Positions 17,036 through 24,850 of a DNA stretch of 64,000 bases are shown piece after piece (position 1 is the stretch's first letter; every line of letters begins with the position of its first letter). The notes below the pieces were generated by a model. That model worked only from the letters and a program-made list of their open reading frames with translations. It made no database searches and was not told the DNA's origin. A program made the position numbers and the translations under genes. The stretch spans positions 1-64,000 of the forward strand of contig JAFLCU010000017.1 of the NCBI GenBank assembly GCA_017303355.1, written 5' to 3'. This DNA comes from Caulobacterales bacterium. GTDB taxonomy: Bacteria; Pseudomonadota; Alphaproteobacteria; Caulobacterales; Aquidulcibacteraceae.

Positions 17036-17175
17036 ATATGGATCGCCGGCGTCCCGCCGGCATGCGCCGCCGTCTGCAAGCCGGGAGCGCGACGCTCCGC
17101 GCCGCATGCGCGGCGGAGCCGCGCGCTCCAACTTGGACGGACTTGCGCATGCCGGCGAGTACACCGGCGGTCCAT
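17036..17175. repeat. Inverted-repeat element, family B copy 2, with family A inside
   Basis: The ends at 17,036-17,062 and 17,149-17,175 are inverted copies of the family B arm (ATATGGA at the left edge, GCCGGCG cores; the right arm is diverged at the core). The central part contains a full family A palindrome (17,084-17,135), so one repeat family appears inserted in, or built into, the other. The element ends one base before the stop codon of the deoxyhypusine-synthase-like gene. Confidence 0.72.
17084..17135. repeat. GC-rich palindromic repeat, family A copy 3
   Basis: GGAGCGCGACGCTCC, a GCATGC centre, then GGCGGAGCCGCGCGCTCCAA. Read on the other strand it matches copy 4 (41,855-41,900) nearly base for base. 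It is nested in the family B element at 17,036-17,175. Confidence 0.65.
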
Positions 17176-17176
17176 G

Positions 17177-18229
17177 CTACTGAAACAGCTTCATCCAATT
17201 GCGCGGTTCGCGCTTTTTCCAGAGGCCGCGATGGTAGGCGTCGCTCATGATGATCGGCGCCACGCTGGTCGCTTCGGCGAACACCATTTGCTCATAGACG
17301 GTGCTGACTTTGCCCCAGCTCGCCGCTTCTTGCAGCGTTGAGGAGGAGCAGGCGCCGTCGCGCACGTCCGCGACCGTCAGCTGGATGGCGTATTTGTGCA
17401 TCTCGACGTCCTCGTGGCCGAGGATTTCGGCGCAGACGACGGTGTCTTGCGCGAAATTCTTCGGCACGCCGCCACCGACCATGAACAGGCCCGTCGTGCC
17501 GGCCGCGATCTTGATCTCCGTCAGCTCACGGAAATCGCCGCCGCTGTCGATCGTCACGTACGGCTTGCCGGCCTTGCGGCGCTCGACCTGGTGCTTGACG
17601 ATGCCGAAGCCGGCCGAGCAATCGGAGAACGCCGGCACGAAAATCGGCACGCCCTTTTCGTAGGCGCGCTGGATCAGGCTGTCGGGCTTCTTGGCGTTGC
17701 CGGCGGCGAGCCATTTGCCGATCTCGTAGATGAATTCGCGCGAGGTGTAGGGGCGCGGTTCGAGCAGTTCGCAGATGTCGTAGATGGCGTGATCGACGAC
17801 CTGCAGCTCTTCTTCATCGATGTAGGTGTCGTAGATGCGGTCGATGTAGAGCGCGCGCAGCGTGTTGTCGTCGAGAATTTCCTTGGCCTGATAGTGCTGG
17901 AAGCCCATCGCCTCGAGGAAGTCCATGTCGATGATGCACGCGCCCGTCGAGACGATCGCGTCGACCATGTTGTACTTCACCATGTCGCGATAGACGTGCA
18001 GGCAGCCGCCCGCGCCCGTCGAGCCGGCCATGACCAGCCAAGTCGAGCACTTGTCGTCTTCGAGCGCCATGTTGAAGATTTGCGCCGCGCGCGCGGCGTC
18101 GCGGCTGGTGAAGCTCATCTTGCCCCACGCCTCGATGATCGGGCGCGCGTCGAACGACGCGATGTCGATGTGCTCGACCGGCGAGGAGAGAAGTTCCGCC
18201 TTGCGGTTGGTGTTGATTTTATCGGCCAC
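17177..18229 (-). CDS. Deoxyhypusine synthase-like protein (probable homospermidine synthase)
   Basis: A 350-residue NAD-dependent enzyme of the deoxyhypusine synthase fold. The catalytic-lysine motif is present (EAASWGK, Lys307), as are NAD-contact segments such as VMAGSTGAGGC and VGGGVPKNF. Bacteria lack eIF5A, and bacterial homologues are known to make homospermidine from polyamine substrates, so a polyamine product is inferred. An ornithine decarboxylase lies 3 kb away on the same strand, giving a putrescine source. The start is GTG at 18,229 behind AGGAG with 8-base spacing. The 260-base gap upstream (18,230-18,489) shows no gene or element I recognise. Confidence 0.87.
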   Translation of the reverse strand: MADKINTNRKAELLSSPVEHIDIASFDARPIIEAWGKMSFTSRDAARAAQIFNMALEDDKCSTWLVMAGSTGAGGCLHVYRDMVKYNMVDAIVSTGACIIDMDFLEAMGFQHYQAKEILDDNTLRALYIDRIYDTYIDEEELQVVDHAIYDICELLEPRPYTSREFIYEIGKWLAAGNAKKPDSLIQRAYEKGVPIFVPAFSDCSAGFGIVKHQVERRKAGKPYVTIDSGGDFRELTEIKIAAGTTGLFMVGGGVPKNFAQDTVVCAEILGHEDVEMHKYAIQLTVADVRDGACSSSTLQEAASWGKVSTVYEQMVFAEATSVAPIIMSDAYHRGLWKKREPRNWMKLFQ

Positions 18230-18489
18230 GGGAGGTGCTCCTATGGGCGGCGTCAGAAACAACAACCGCGCGGACGCTCCGCCGACACGCGATCGCGGGT
18301 GCAAATAGGGCAATTCGCCGGGAATGCAAGGGATTCGTCGCCCTGGCCTTGCCGCCAATACAGACGCGCGGCAGGCTGGCGGCTTCTGGCGGACCGCCAT
18401 GACGGCGACATGGGTGCTCCTCGATCCGCCGCTCGGCCCGCGCGCGATGGCGTCTTACATGCCGTCGGGCGGGGCTCGCGCCGTAGGAT

Positions 18490-19098
18490 CTATTTATTCC
18501 CGCCGCGCGGCAGGGGTGGTCGCGGCAGTGGGAAGCGGCTCAGGCGCGCGCGGATCGTGATCGCCATACAGGTGGTGTTGTCGCGCTCGTTGAGCTCGGG
18601 GACGACGTTCGCGGGATCGCTCACGACGCACACGTGATATGCGCCGGCGCGCAAGCCCGTCGGCATCGGGAAGGCGAGATAATCGTACGGCCGGGGCGGC
18701 GGGCCGCCGCGCATGACGTTCGGCCCGTTGAACATCTGCTCGGCGCCTGGCCGCAGATCATTGGTGCGGCTCATGCGGCCGCCGCGTAGCAGCACGTCTT
18801 CGCGCCATGCCGGCGAATAGGTGGCGAAGCCGCGCGGGACGCGTGCGTCGGTTGAGAGGACAACGTCGGCCATCCAGCCTGCGGTGTCCGCGCTGAGCGT
18901 CCCGGGCGCATCGCTTGTCGCCGTGGCGCGATTCATCACCTTGAACGAGATCAGGATTTCATCGCCGATCGTGTAGATGTCGCCGCCAAGAAAATCGGAA
19001 CGGCCGTACATTTCGCTAGTGAGATCGGGCTCCGCGAAGGCTGAGCCGGCCAAAGCCATCGCGCCCGCGAAAACGAGCGCACATAATCCGATCTTCAT
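18490..19098 (-). CDS. Secreted CARDB-like domain protein
   Basis: A 202-residue exported protein with a signal peptide cleaved after GSAFA. The C-terminal stretch GAYHVCVVSDPANVVPELNERDNTTCMAI is the typical end of a CARDB/immunoglobulin-like fold found in adhesion and cell-surface proteins. The tail is basic and Pro/Arg-rich (RLSRFPLPRPPLPRGG). Two cysteines flank the CARDB motif. ATG 19,098 is chosen because it gives the signal peptide; AAGGGTGAC is just upstream. The function is unknown. It follows the AraC regulator gene on the same strand, 74 bases apart. Confidence 0.72.
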   Translation of the reverse strand: MKIGLCALVFAGAMALAGSAFAEPDLTSEMYGRSDFLGGDIYTIGDEILISFKVMNRATATSDAPGTLSADTAGWMADVVLSTDARVPRGFATYSPAWREDVLLRGGRMSRTNDLRPGAEQMFNGPNVMRGGPPPRPYDYLAFPMPTGLRAGAYHVCVVSDPANVVPELNERDNTTCMAITIRARLSRFPLPRPPLPRGGNK

Positions 19099-19171
19099 AT
19101 CGTCACCCTTTTTGAAGGGATCCCTCAAGGCAAGCTTTCCCCGGATTATAGCCGCCGTCAACCGCTATGAA

Positions 19172-20182
19172 TTACTTGCGCGCGTCGCGCGGGCTCATGC
19201 CGGTCCAGCGTTTGAACGCGCGCGAGAAGGCGGCGGGATCGGAGAAACCGACGAGATAGGCGGTTTCGTTCACACTCGCCTTGCGGCCGCGCAGATATTC
19301 GAGCGCGAGGCGGTGGCGTAGCTCGTCGAGCACTTGCTCGAATGTCGCGCCTTCGCTCTTGAGATTGCGATAGAGCGTTTGCCGGCTGGTCCCGAGCTTG
19401 CCTGCGATGCGATCGACGCTGACCTCGCCGGTGTGCAAGATGGGCAAGATAAGCGCCTCCACGCGGCCGCGCAGCGTGCGTGAGGCTTTCAATTCGTCCA
19501 ACAGTGTATCGCCGCGCTCGGTGAGCACACCGAAGACGTAGCGATTATCCGGCTGGATCTGCACGCGCTCCCATTCTGGATCGCTGCGAATGGCGTTGCG
19601 CGTGCTGGCGAAGGTGACGGGCACTTGCCACAGCTCCTCGTACCGCGCGCGATAGGCCGGGGCGGGATGCGTGACATGCGCTTCGAGCGCGTAGGTATGC
19701 TTGGGGAAATCCTCACGCGAACGGACGATGAAGCGCGACCAGGTGGATTCGGTGAGTTCGTAAAAATCATTTGGATTGGCGCGGCGATCGTCCATCCAGC
19801 GCTGACCGTTCTCGAACGAGAGCTGAAAGCGCGGGCCGTCGCCGAACCCTTCAAGCTCCACGACGAGCTTCCCGTAACGGTTCAGCTGCATCAAAGCTTC
19901 AACCATGGTCGCGCTGGCGTAGCTGATGAGGCCGACAACGGAGAATTTGCGGAAATCGCTCGCCGCGCCGAATTCCAATGCCAGCGCGGCATTGCCCGTC
20001 TCTTCCTTCGCCGCGCGCATGAGCGCGATGTAGCGCGCGAACGCTACGCGTGCGTCCTGATCCGCAAGCGCCTCCGCCTGCAAATTCGCGCGTCGCAAAA
20101 GCCGCGCTTCGTCCGCGCCATGCCGCACGGCGAAGTCGAGCAGGGCTTTTGTGTATCCGGCGGAGGTCGTCGGCTCAGGCAT
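19172..20182 (-). CDS. AraC-family transcriptional regulator
   Basis: A 336-residue regulator of the ArgR/OruR-like AraC subgroup. The N-terminal about 200 residues form the arabinose-binding-like effector domain (SYASATMVEALMQLNRYGKLV). The C-terminal DNA-binding domain has two helix-turn-helix units: VDRIAGKLGTSRQTLYRNLKSEG and the family signature YLVGFSDPAAFSRAFKRWTGMSP. It is divergent from the DUF2306 gene, with an inverted repeat in the 119-base gap, so it may control that gene or itself. The effector is unknown; nearby polyamine genes make an amine or amino acid conceivable, but this is speculation. Confidence 0.9.
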   Translation of the reverse strand: MPEPTTSAGYTKALLDFAVRHGADEARLLRRANLQAEALADQDARVAFARYIALMRAAKEETGNAALALEFGAASDFRKFSVVGLISYASATMVEALMQLNRYGKLVVELEGFGDGPRFQLSFENGQRWMDDRRANPNDFYELTESTWSRFIVRSREDFPKHTYALEAHVTHPAPAYRARYEELWQVPVTFASTRNAIRSDPEWERVQIQPDNRYVFGVLTERGDTLLDELKASRTLRGRVEALILPILHTGEVSVDRIAGKLGTSRQTLYRNLKSEGATFEQVLDELRHRLALEYLRGRKASVNETAYLVGFSDPAAFSRAFKRWTGMSPRDARK

Positions 20183-20254
20183 GCGTGTTACGTACGATCA
20201 TGTTTTTGAAGCGCTGCGTCATGGGCCAATATCGTTAGTCGGCAATAGCATATC

Positions 20255-20270
20255 GCGACTCGATAGTCGC
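20255..20270. promoter_or_regulatory. Inverted repeat GCGACT-CGAT-AGTCGC
   Basis: Perfect 6-base arms in the gap between the divergent AraC regulator and the DUF2306 gene, 32 bases before the latter's start. A possible operator; AraC proteins more often bind direct repeats, so the link to this regulator is weak. Confidence 0.3.
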
Positions 20271-20301
20271 CGCATTCGCGCGACGCACGAAGGGATTGCT
20301 G

Positions 20302-21144
20302 ATGTCGGATGCGATCACGGCGCGCGCGCCGGATTGGAGCGCTGCCTCGCGCGCGGTGCTGAAGGGCGGCGCCGTAGCGTGGTTCGCTGTAGCGCTGTGC
20401 GGCCAGTTCCTATTCGCGCTTTACATCTTGGGCTTCTATGGCGGCACGGCGCTCGTGGCGAATTGGCAGGCCTGGAATGACCGGCTGATCAATGGATTCG
20501 TCGATGGCGACATCGCCGGCAACGCGGCGCTCGTCTCGCACATGGCGCTGGCGCTGATCATGAACGTGGCCGGGCCGCTGCAATTCGTGCCGGCGGTGCG
20601 CAAACGCGCGCCGACACTCCACCGCTGGACTGGCCGCATCTACATCATGACGGCGTTCGTGATCAGCATTGGCGCGCTCTATATGGTCAACGCGCGCCCG
20701 GGGCTTGGCGCGCTCAATTCCACCGCCATCCAGATCGATGCGCTGCTCATCATGCTCTTCGCGGGGATCTCGCTCCGCTTCGCGCTTAAGCGGCGGTTCG
20801 CGCAACATCATCGCTGGGCGCTGCGCGCGTTTATGGTGGCGAGCGGCGTGTGGTTCTTGCGCCTCGGCTATACGGTGCTCGGCATCGCCTTCCAGGGCGA
20901 CATTCCCGGCGTCAACGCAGACCTCAACGGGCCGACGGACATGGTGCTCGGCTATGCCTGCTATTTGCTGCCGCTCGTCGTGCTGGAACTCTATTTCCTT
21001 GCGACGGACAATAAGAGCGCGGCGCTGAAATTCTTCACGGCTGGCGTACTGGGTGTGAGCACGCTCGTAACGGCGGCAGGCGTCATCGGCCTCACGCTGT
21101 TCAGCTGGTTGCCGAAAGTGCAGGGCGCGTTGTCGGGGCTGTAA
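20302..21144 (+). CDS. DUF2306 membrane protein
   Basis: A 280-residue inner-membrane protein with about seven hydrophobic helices. The signature MALALIMNVAGPLQFVPAVRKRAPTLHRWTGRIYIMTAF (about residues 90-125), with its His-Arg-Trp-x-Gly motif, and KRRFAQHHRWALRAF are typical of DUF2306, a family with haem-b-like conserved histidines but no proven activity as far as I know. ATG 20,302 is 7 bases after AAGGG; the upstream in-frame TTG at 20,296 overlaps that site. It converges with the decarboxylase gene across a terminator. Confidence 0.82.
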   Translation: MSDAITARAPDWSAASRAVLKGGAVAWFAVALCGQFLFALYILGFYGGTALVANWQAWNDRLINGFVDGDIAGNAALVSHMALALIMNVAGPLQFVPAVRKRAPTLHRWTGRIYIMTAFVISIGALYMVNARPGLGALNSTAIQIDALLIMLFAGISLRFALKRRFAQHHRWALRAFMVASGVWFLRLGYTVLGIAFQGDIPGVNADLNGPTDMVLGYACYLLPLVVLELYFLATDNKSAALKFFTAGVLGVSTLVTAAGVIGLTLFSWLPKVQGALSGL

Positions 21145-21145
21145 A

Positions 21146-21179
21146 AGAAAAAAGGCGGCCGCACTCTCGTGGGCCGCCT
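21146..21179 (-). terminator. Rho-independent terminator of the ornithine decarboxylase gene
   Basis: On the minus strand AGGCGGCC ... GGCCGCCT (8-base arms at 21,172-21,179 and 21,153-21,160) is followed by a T-run, seen as AAAGAAAAAA on the plus strand. It lies 23 bases after the decarboxylase stop. Confidence 0.8.
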
Positions 21180-21202
21180 CGATCCTTGCAGTGTGTGAAC
21201 GC

Positions 21203-22399
21203 TTAAGCTTGCTTCGGCTTGCGTGCGCGCTTCGGTTTCGCGATCGCCGCCGCGCCATACATGCTCGGCCACGGCGCGTCCTTCGATTCCATCGTCACGG
21301 CTTCGCCGAAGCCGTTGAAGCGCGTCGCCATCGCCATGCCATAGGCGCCGAGCGAGCCGATCTCGATGAGATCGCCTTCCTGGATGTCGGCCGGCAGCAT
21401 GAAGGGGCCGGCGGCCGCGTCCATGCTGTCGCAGGTCGGGCCGTAGAGGCGGAACGGCGCGAGCTTGGCGCGGCTTTCCGTGGTGCGCAGCAGCTTGGCC
21501 GGGAACGACCAATTCAGGTGCGTGGCGTCGAACAGCGTGCCGAAGGCGCCGTCGTTCAGATAGAGCGCGTCGCCCTTGCGCAGCTCGACGCGCGCGACGG
21601 TGGAGCCGGCTTCGGCGACGAGCGCACGGCCGGGCTCGGCCCAGAGCTTGGCGTTCTGGGCGACGAACATCTCCTCGAACGCGGCTTTGATGGTGTTGAC
21701 GTACTCGATCATCGCCGGCGGGTTCATGCCCGGATAGATCGCCGGGAAGCCGCCGCCGATATCGACGATGTCGACCACGACGCCCGCTTTCACGATCGCG
21801 CGGTTCACCATTTCCATCGCCTTGCGATACGCGTCGGGGCGCATGCATTGGCTGCCGACATGGAACGAGACGCCGAGCATCTCTTCCGTCGCCTGGCGGG
21901 CGCGGCGCAGCAGGGCCGGGGCTTCCTCTTCGGTCACGCCGAATTTACGCGCCAGCGGATAGGCCGCGCCGTCGCCGGAGACCGCGAAGCGGACAACCAG
22001 CGTCAGATCCTTCGCGAAGCCGGTTTCGGCCAGGATTTTGTCGAGTTCGTCTTCGCTATCGATCGCGAACGTCTTCACGCCGTAATCATGATAGGCGCGC
22101 GCGATGGCGCGGCGCGATTTGACCGGGTGCATGAAGGCGATCTGCGCGCCAGGAAAGCGCGAAGCCACGAGTTCGACCTCCGTTTCGGAGGCGACGTCGA
22201 AATTGCGGACGCCGTTTTCCCAGAGCGCGTCGAGCACCCAGGGGCTCGGATTCGCCTTCACGGCGTAAAACACCTCGCCCGGAAAATTCTCACGGAACCA
22301 CGACGCAGCCGCGGCGACGCGGTGCGGACGTGCGATAGCAACGGGACCTTCCGGCGCTTGGCGCGCAGTCAGGTCAAGAGGCGAGAGGACAGAGTCCAT
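21203..22399 (-). CDS. Ornithine decarboxylase, fold type III PLP enzyme
   Basis: A 398-residue eukaryotic-like decarboxylase that converts ornithine to putrescine in the cytosol. The PLP-binding lysine is Lys48 (FYAVKANPSP). Further landmarks are SFHVGSQC, the phosphate-binding DIGGGFP, EPGRALVAEAG and the catalytic cysteine Cys323 in GPTCDSMD. Relatives may accept lysine too, so dual ornithine/lysine activity is possible. ATG 22,399 follows GGGAG with 7-base spacing. The gene carries a long structured leader (22,450-22,610) and its own terminator, so it is a stand-alone, RNA-regulated unit. It should feed the deoxyhypusine-synthase-like enzyme at 17,177. Confidence 0.93.
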   Translation of the reverse strand: MDSVLSPLDLTARQAPEGPVAIARPHRVAAAASWFRENFPGEVFYAVKANPSPWVLDALWENGVRNFDVASETEVELVASRFPGAQIAFMHPVKSRRAIARAYHDYGVKTFAIDSEDELDKILAETGFAKDLTLVVRFAVSGDGAAYPLARKFGVTEEEAPALLRRARQATEEMLGVSFHVGSQCMRPDAYRKAMEMVNRAIVKAGVVVDIVDIGGGFPAIYPGMNPPAMIEYVNTIKAAFEEMFVAQNAKLWAEPGRALVAEAGSTVARVELRKGDALYLNDGAFGTLFDATHLNWSFPAKLLRTTESRAKLAPFRLYGPTCDSMDAAAGPFMLPADIQEGDLIEIGSLGAYGMAMATRFNGFGEAVTMESKDAPWPSMYGAAAIAKPKRARKPKQA

Positions 22400-22449
22400 C
22401 CGGCAGCTCCCAAACAATGCCGCCGCTTCAGAGAGCGACGCTTGTTAAA

Positions 22450-22610
22450 CCCAGGCCGGCGTTAGTCGGACATGCTAAAATGTCAGGTCCGCCCTTGGGA
22501 GCTTGCGCCGGAGGATCGCCTAGGAAGCATCCTGCTTCCCGTTGCTTGCGATCCCCCAGGTGGCCTGGGCCGAGGGGGCGTTAGTGGACGCTGTTTCCAG
22601 GTCCGCCGGT
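22450..22610 (-). ncRNA. speF-like structured leader of ornithine decarboxylase mRNA
   Basis: The 300-base gap before the decarboxylase is highly structured on the minus strand. A stem-loop module occurs twice (22,577-22,607 and 22,458-22,493): GGC, GGACCTG, loop, GTCC, ACTAACGCC. In the first copy it folds as GGAC-CTG-GAAA-CAG-C-GTCC with a GNRA loop. Between them lies a long hairpin: GGATCGC ... GCGATCC enclosing GGAAGC-AGGAT-GCTTCC. Position and motifs fit the speF RNA described upstream of alphaproteobacterial ornithine decarboxylases; that match is from memory. It would be expected to control expression in response to polyamines or ornithine. Limits are approximate. Confidence 0.62.
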
Positions 22611-22699
22611 ACGGCGCGAAATATGGTGATCTTTCGCCAATGTAAAGAGGCGTTCGTGGTTAATTTCGCCTGCGGATTCATCGCCGTGGCGCGGACGCC

Positions 22700-23914
22700 T
22701 CAGCGCATGGCGCGGCGCGCTTCCTTCGCCTCGCGCGCGAGCCGGCGGCGTTCCTTGGCGCGGGCGCGCAGATCCCGGAGTTTATGCCAGAAACGGCGGC
22801 CGCGTTCCTTTGGCAGCGGTTCCAGATTGCGGCGGAATTCCTCGGCGCAGGCGCGCCAGGAATAGCGCTCCGCCAGCGCGCGCGCGTCCTCGCGCTTCAG
22901 CTGCAGCGCCTCAAGGCAGGCCTTCCGCAGATCCATGTCGACGATACCGGCGCCGGTGCCGGGCAGGATGTCCTGCGGGCCGGGCGCGACATAGCCGGCG
23001 ACAGGCGTGCCGCAGGCGGCGGCTTCCAGGATCACGAGGCCGAACGTGTCGGTGAAGCTTGGGAAGACGAAGACGTCGGCGTCCGCGTAGTGGCGCGCCA
23101 GCTCCTCGCCGAATTTCGGGCCGGTGAAGACAGCGTTCGGATAGCGGGCCTTGAGATCGTCCAGCGCCGGGCCGCCGCCGACGATCACTTTCGAGCCGGG
23201 CAGGTCAAGCTTGAGGAACGCTTCGATATTCTTCTCGACCGAAACACGGCCGACATAGGCGAACACCGGCTTCGGCAAATCCTTGAACACGCCGCCATCG
23301 ACGCCCCGCAGGCGTGGGTGGAATTGCTCGATATCGACGCCGCGGCTCCAGATCGCGGTGTTGCGGAAGCCCTGCAATTGCAGCTGCTTTTGCATCGTCG
23401 GCGTCGCAACCATGACGCGGCCCGACTTGTCGTGGAAGGCGTGCATGAAGCGATAGCCGGCCCACAGCGGAATCCACCAAAACCGCGCCGTCACGTATTC
23501 TGGGAATTGCGTGTGGTAGCTCGTCGTGAACGGAAACTTGTGCTTGAGGCAGATCGCGCGCGCGTCCCAGCCCAGCGTGCCTTCGGTGGCGATGTGCACC
23601 GCGTCCGGCGCGAAGGCGAGGAAGCGATCCTCGACGTCGTCGCGCGCGCCCAACGCTAGGCGGATTTCCGAATAGGTGATCAGCGGCACGGTGTTGGGGT
23701 AGTCGGCCGGCGAGATCACCTCGATCTCGCAGCCCATGGCGCGCAACTCGTCCATCGTGTTGGAGAGCGTGCGCACCACGCCGTTCACCTGGGGCTCCCA
23801 GGCGTCGGTGACGAGCAGGATTTTGGTCGCCAGCGGAGGTGTCTCCGCGCCGTTTTCAGGGTCCGAATCCGGGTGCGAAGCGGCTGGCGGGGGCGAAGCG
23901 GCGTCTGTGCTCAC
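22700..23914 (-). CDS. Glycosyltransferase family 4 (mannosyltransferase-like)
   Basis: A GT-B glycosyltransferase of about 404 residues. The N-terminal domain starts at ILLVTDAWEPQVNGVVRTL, as in GDP-mannose-dependent alpha-mannosyltransferases. The C-terminal domain has AYVGRVSVEKNIEAFL and the nucleotide-sugar motif SFTDTFGLVILEAAACGTPVAGY. It probably adds a sugar to a lipid or glucan at the inner membrane; the basic C-terminus (ERRRLAREAKEARRAMR) would help membrane contact. The start is uncertain: GTG 23,914 is used, giving a disordered Pro/Ser-rich leader; a start nearer ATKILLV is possible. Divergent from the MntA gene. Confidence 0.87.
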   Translation of the reverse strand: MSTDAASPPPAASHPDSDPENGAETPPLATKILLVTDAWEPQVNGVVRTLSNTMDELRAMGCEIEVISPADYPNTVPLITYSEIRLALGARDDVEDRFLAFAPDAVHIATEGTLGWDARAICLKHKFPFTTSYHTQFPEYVTARFWWIPLWAGYRFMHAFHDKSGRVMVATPTMQKQLQLQGFRNTAIWSRGVDIEQFHPRLRGVDGGVFKDLPKPVFAYVGRVSVEKNIEAFLKLDLPGSKVIVGGGPALDDLKARYPNAVFTGPKFGEELARHYADADVFVFPSFTDTFGLVILEAAACGTPVAGYVAPGPQDILPGTGAGIVDMDLRKACLEALQLKREDARALAERYSWRACAEEFRRNLEPLPKERGRRFWHKLRDLRARAKERRRLAREAKEARRAMR

Positions 23915-23995
23915 CGGCGCTTTCGACCACGCGGGGCGCCCAAGCGCAAGTGCCCGTGCTTGCCGACAAAGGCTGGAAAGCGCATCTTGGCGGAT

Positions 23996-24400
23996 ATGGA
24001 ATTGGATTTGTCGCCCGCGCTTGCGATTTTGAGGCAAAGAATACCCGCGCTGGCGGGCGTGTATCTATTTGGCAGCCATGCCAGCGGTCACGCGCGCGCC
24101 GACAGCGACGTGGACCTAGCTGTGTATGCCGGGCCGCCGCTGGCGCGCGCGCTGCTGACAGATGTGCGGGAGCAGTTAGCTAATGCGCTAAAGCAGAATG
24201 TCGATCTCATTGATCTTTCGGCGGCGCCAACCATCCTTCAGATTCAGGTAATCGACGAGGGCAAGCTGATAGAAGCTCCAGATGCTGACGCGACAGCGTT
24301 CTTCGAGGTTCGGGCGATCCGCGATTATCAGGATTTGAAAGCGCGCCGCGCAGCTACCGAAGCAGACATCGTACGACGCGGCAGCGTTTATGCCAGATAA
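23996..24400 (+). CDS. MntA-like nucleotidyltransferase antitoxin
   Basis: A 134-residue minimal nucleotidyltransferase. The catalytic signature GS-X10-D-X-D is intact (GSHASGHARADSDVDL). In type VII toxin-antitoxin systems MntA adds AMP to the tyrosine of the HEPN toxin's RX4HXY motif and so silences it. The ATG at 23,996 follows only CTTGGCGGAT, a weak ribosome site. The gene overlaps the HEPN gene by 11 bases. A stand-alone resistance-type nucleotidyltransferase is unlikely given this partner. Confidence 0.9.
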   Translation: MELDLSPALAILRQRIPALAGVYLFGSHASGHARADSDVDLAVYAGPPLARALLTDVREQLANALKQNVDLIDLSAAPTILQIQVIDEGKLIEAPDADATAFFEVRAIRDYQDLKARRAATEADIVRRGSVYAR

Positions 24401-24794
24401 TGTCATCCTGGCGAAGGTCGCGATAATCGAACGATGCGTCAAAAGGGCGCGAGAGGAATTGGCCGCCAGCGGTGACTTCGAGACCGATTATACGCATCAG
24501 GACGCGGCGGTGCTCAATGTGGAGCGCGCCTGTGAAGCCGCCATCGATATAGCCAACCGAATTGTCCGCATTCGCGGCTTAGGCGTACAAGTTTCAAACC
24601 GAGACGCCTTCGACAAGCTTCAGGAAGCGCTCCTTATCGATCCGGTGTTGTGTTCGAAGCTCAAGAGCATGGTGGGATTCAGGAATATCGCCACGCACAA
24701 ATACGATGAGCTCGATCCAGCGGTCGTCCGCGCGGTGATTGAAAAGGATCTTGACGATCTGCTCAAGTTTGGCTCGCTCTCGCTGCGCCTGTAG
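24390..24794 (+). CDS. HepT-like HEPN toxin (DUF86)
   Basis: A 134-residue all-helical HEPN-domain protein, presumed RNase. The active motif RX4HXY is complete (RNIATHKY), including the tyrosine that MntA would AMPylate. DUF86 landmarks such as RACEAAIDIANRIVRIRGLG are visible. It starts inside the MntA gene (11-base overlap), which couples the two. With MntA it forms a type VII toxin-antitoxin module of the kind found on genomic islands and next to repeats; here it sits between a glycosyltransferase and putA without other mobile features. Confidence 0.9.
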   Translation: MPDNVILAKVAIIERCVKRAREELAASGDFETDYTHQDAAVLNVERACEAAIDIANRIVRIRGLGVQVSNRDAFDKLQEALLIDPVLCSKLKSMVGFRNIATHKYDELDPAVVRAVIEKDLDDLLKFGSLSLRL

Positions 24795-24850
24795 CGCCAG
24801 CGAAGCGGTCGGCGCTTGCTCTATTTCGCGGAGGCGCGCAAAGGGACGCC

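Noticed and set aside
18324..18560. Plus-strand frame between the DHS-like and CARDB-like genes
   Set aside because: It overlaps the CARDB-like gene on the other strand and lacks a ribosome site or conserved pattern.
22542..22865. Plus-strand frame in the decarboxylase leader
   Set aside because: It lies over the structured leader and the glycosyltransferase 3' end, with no coding signature.
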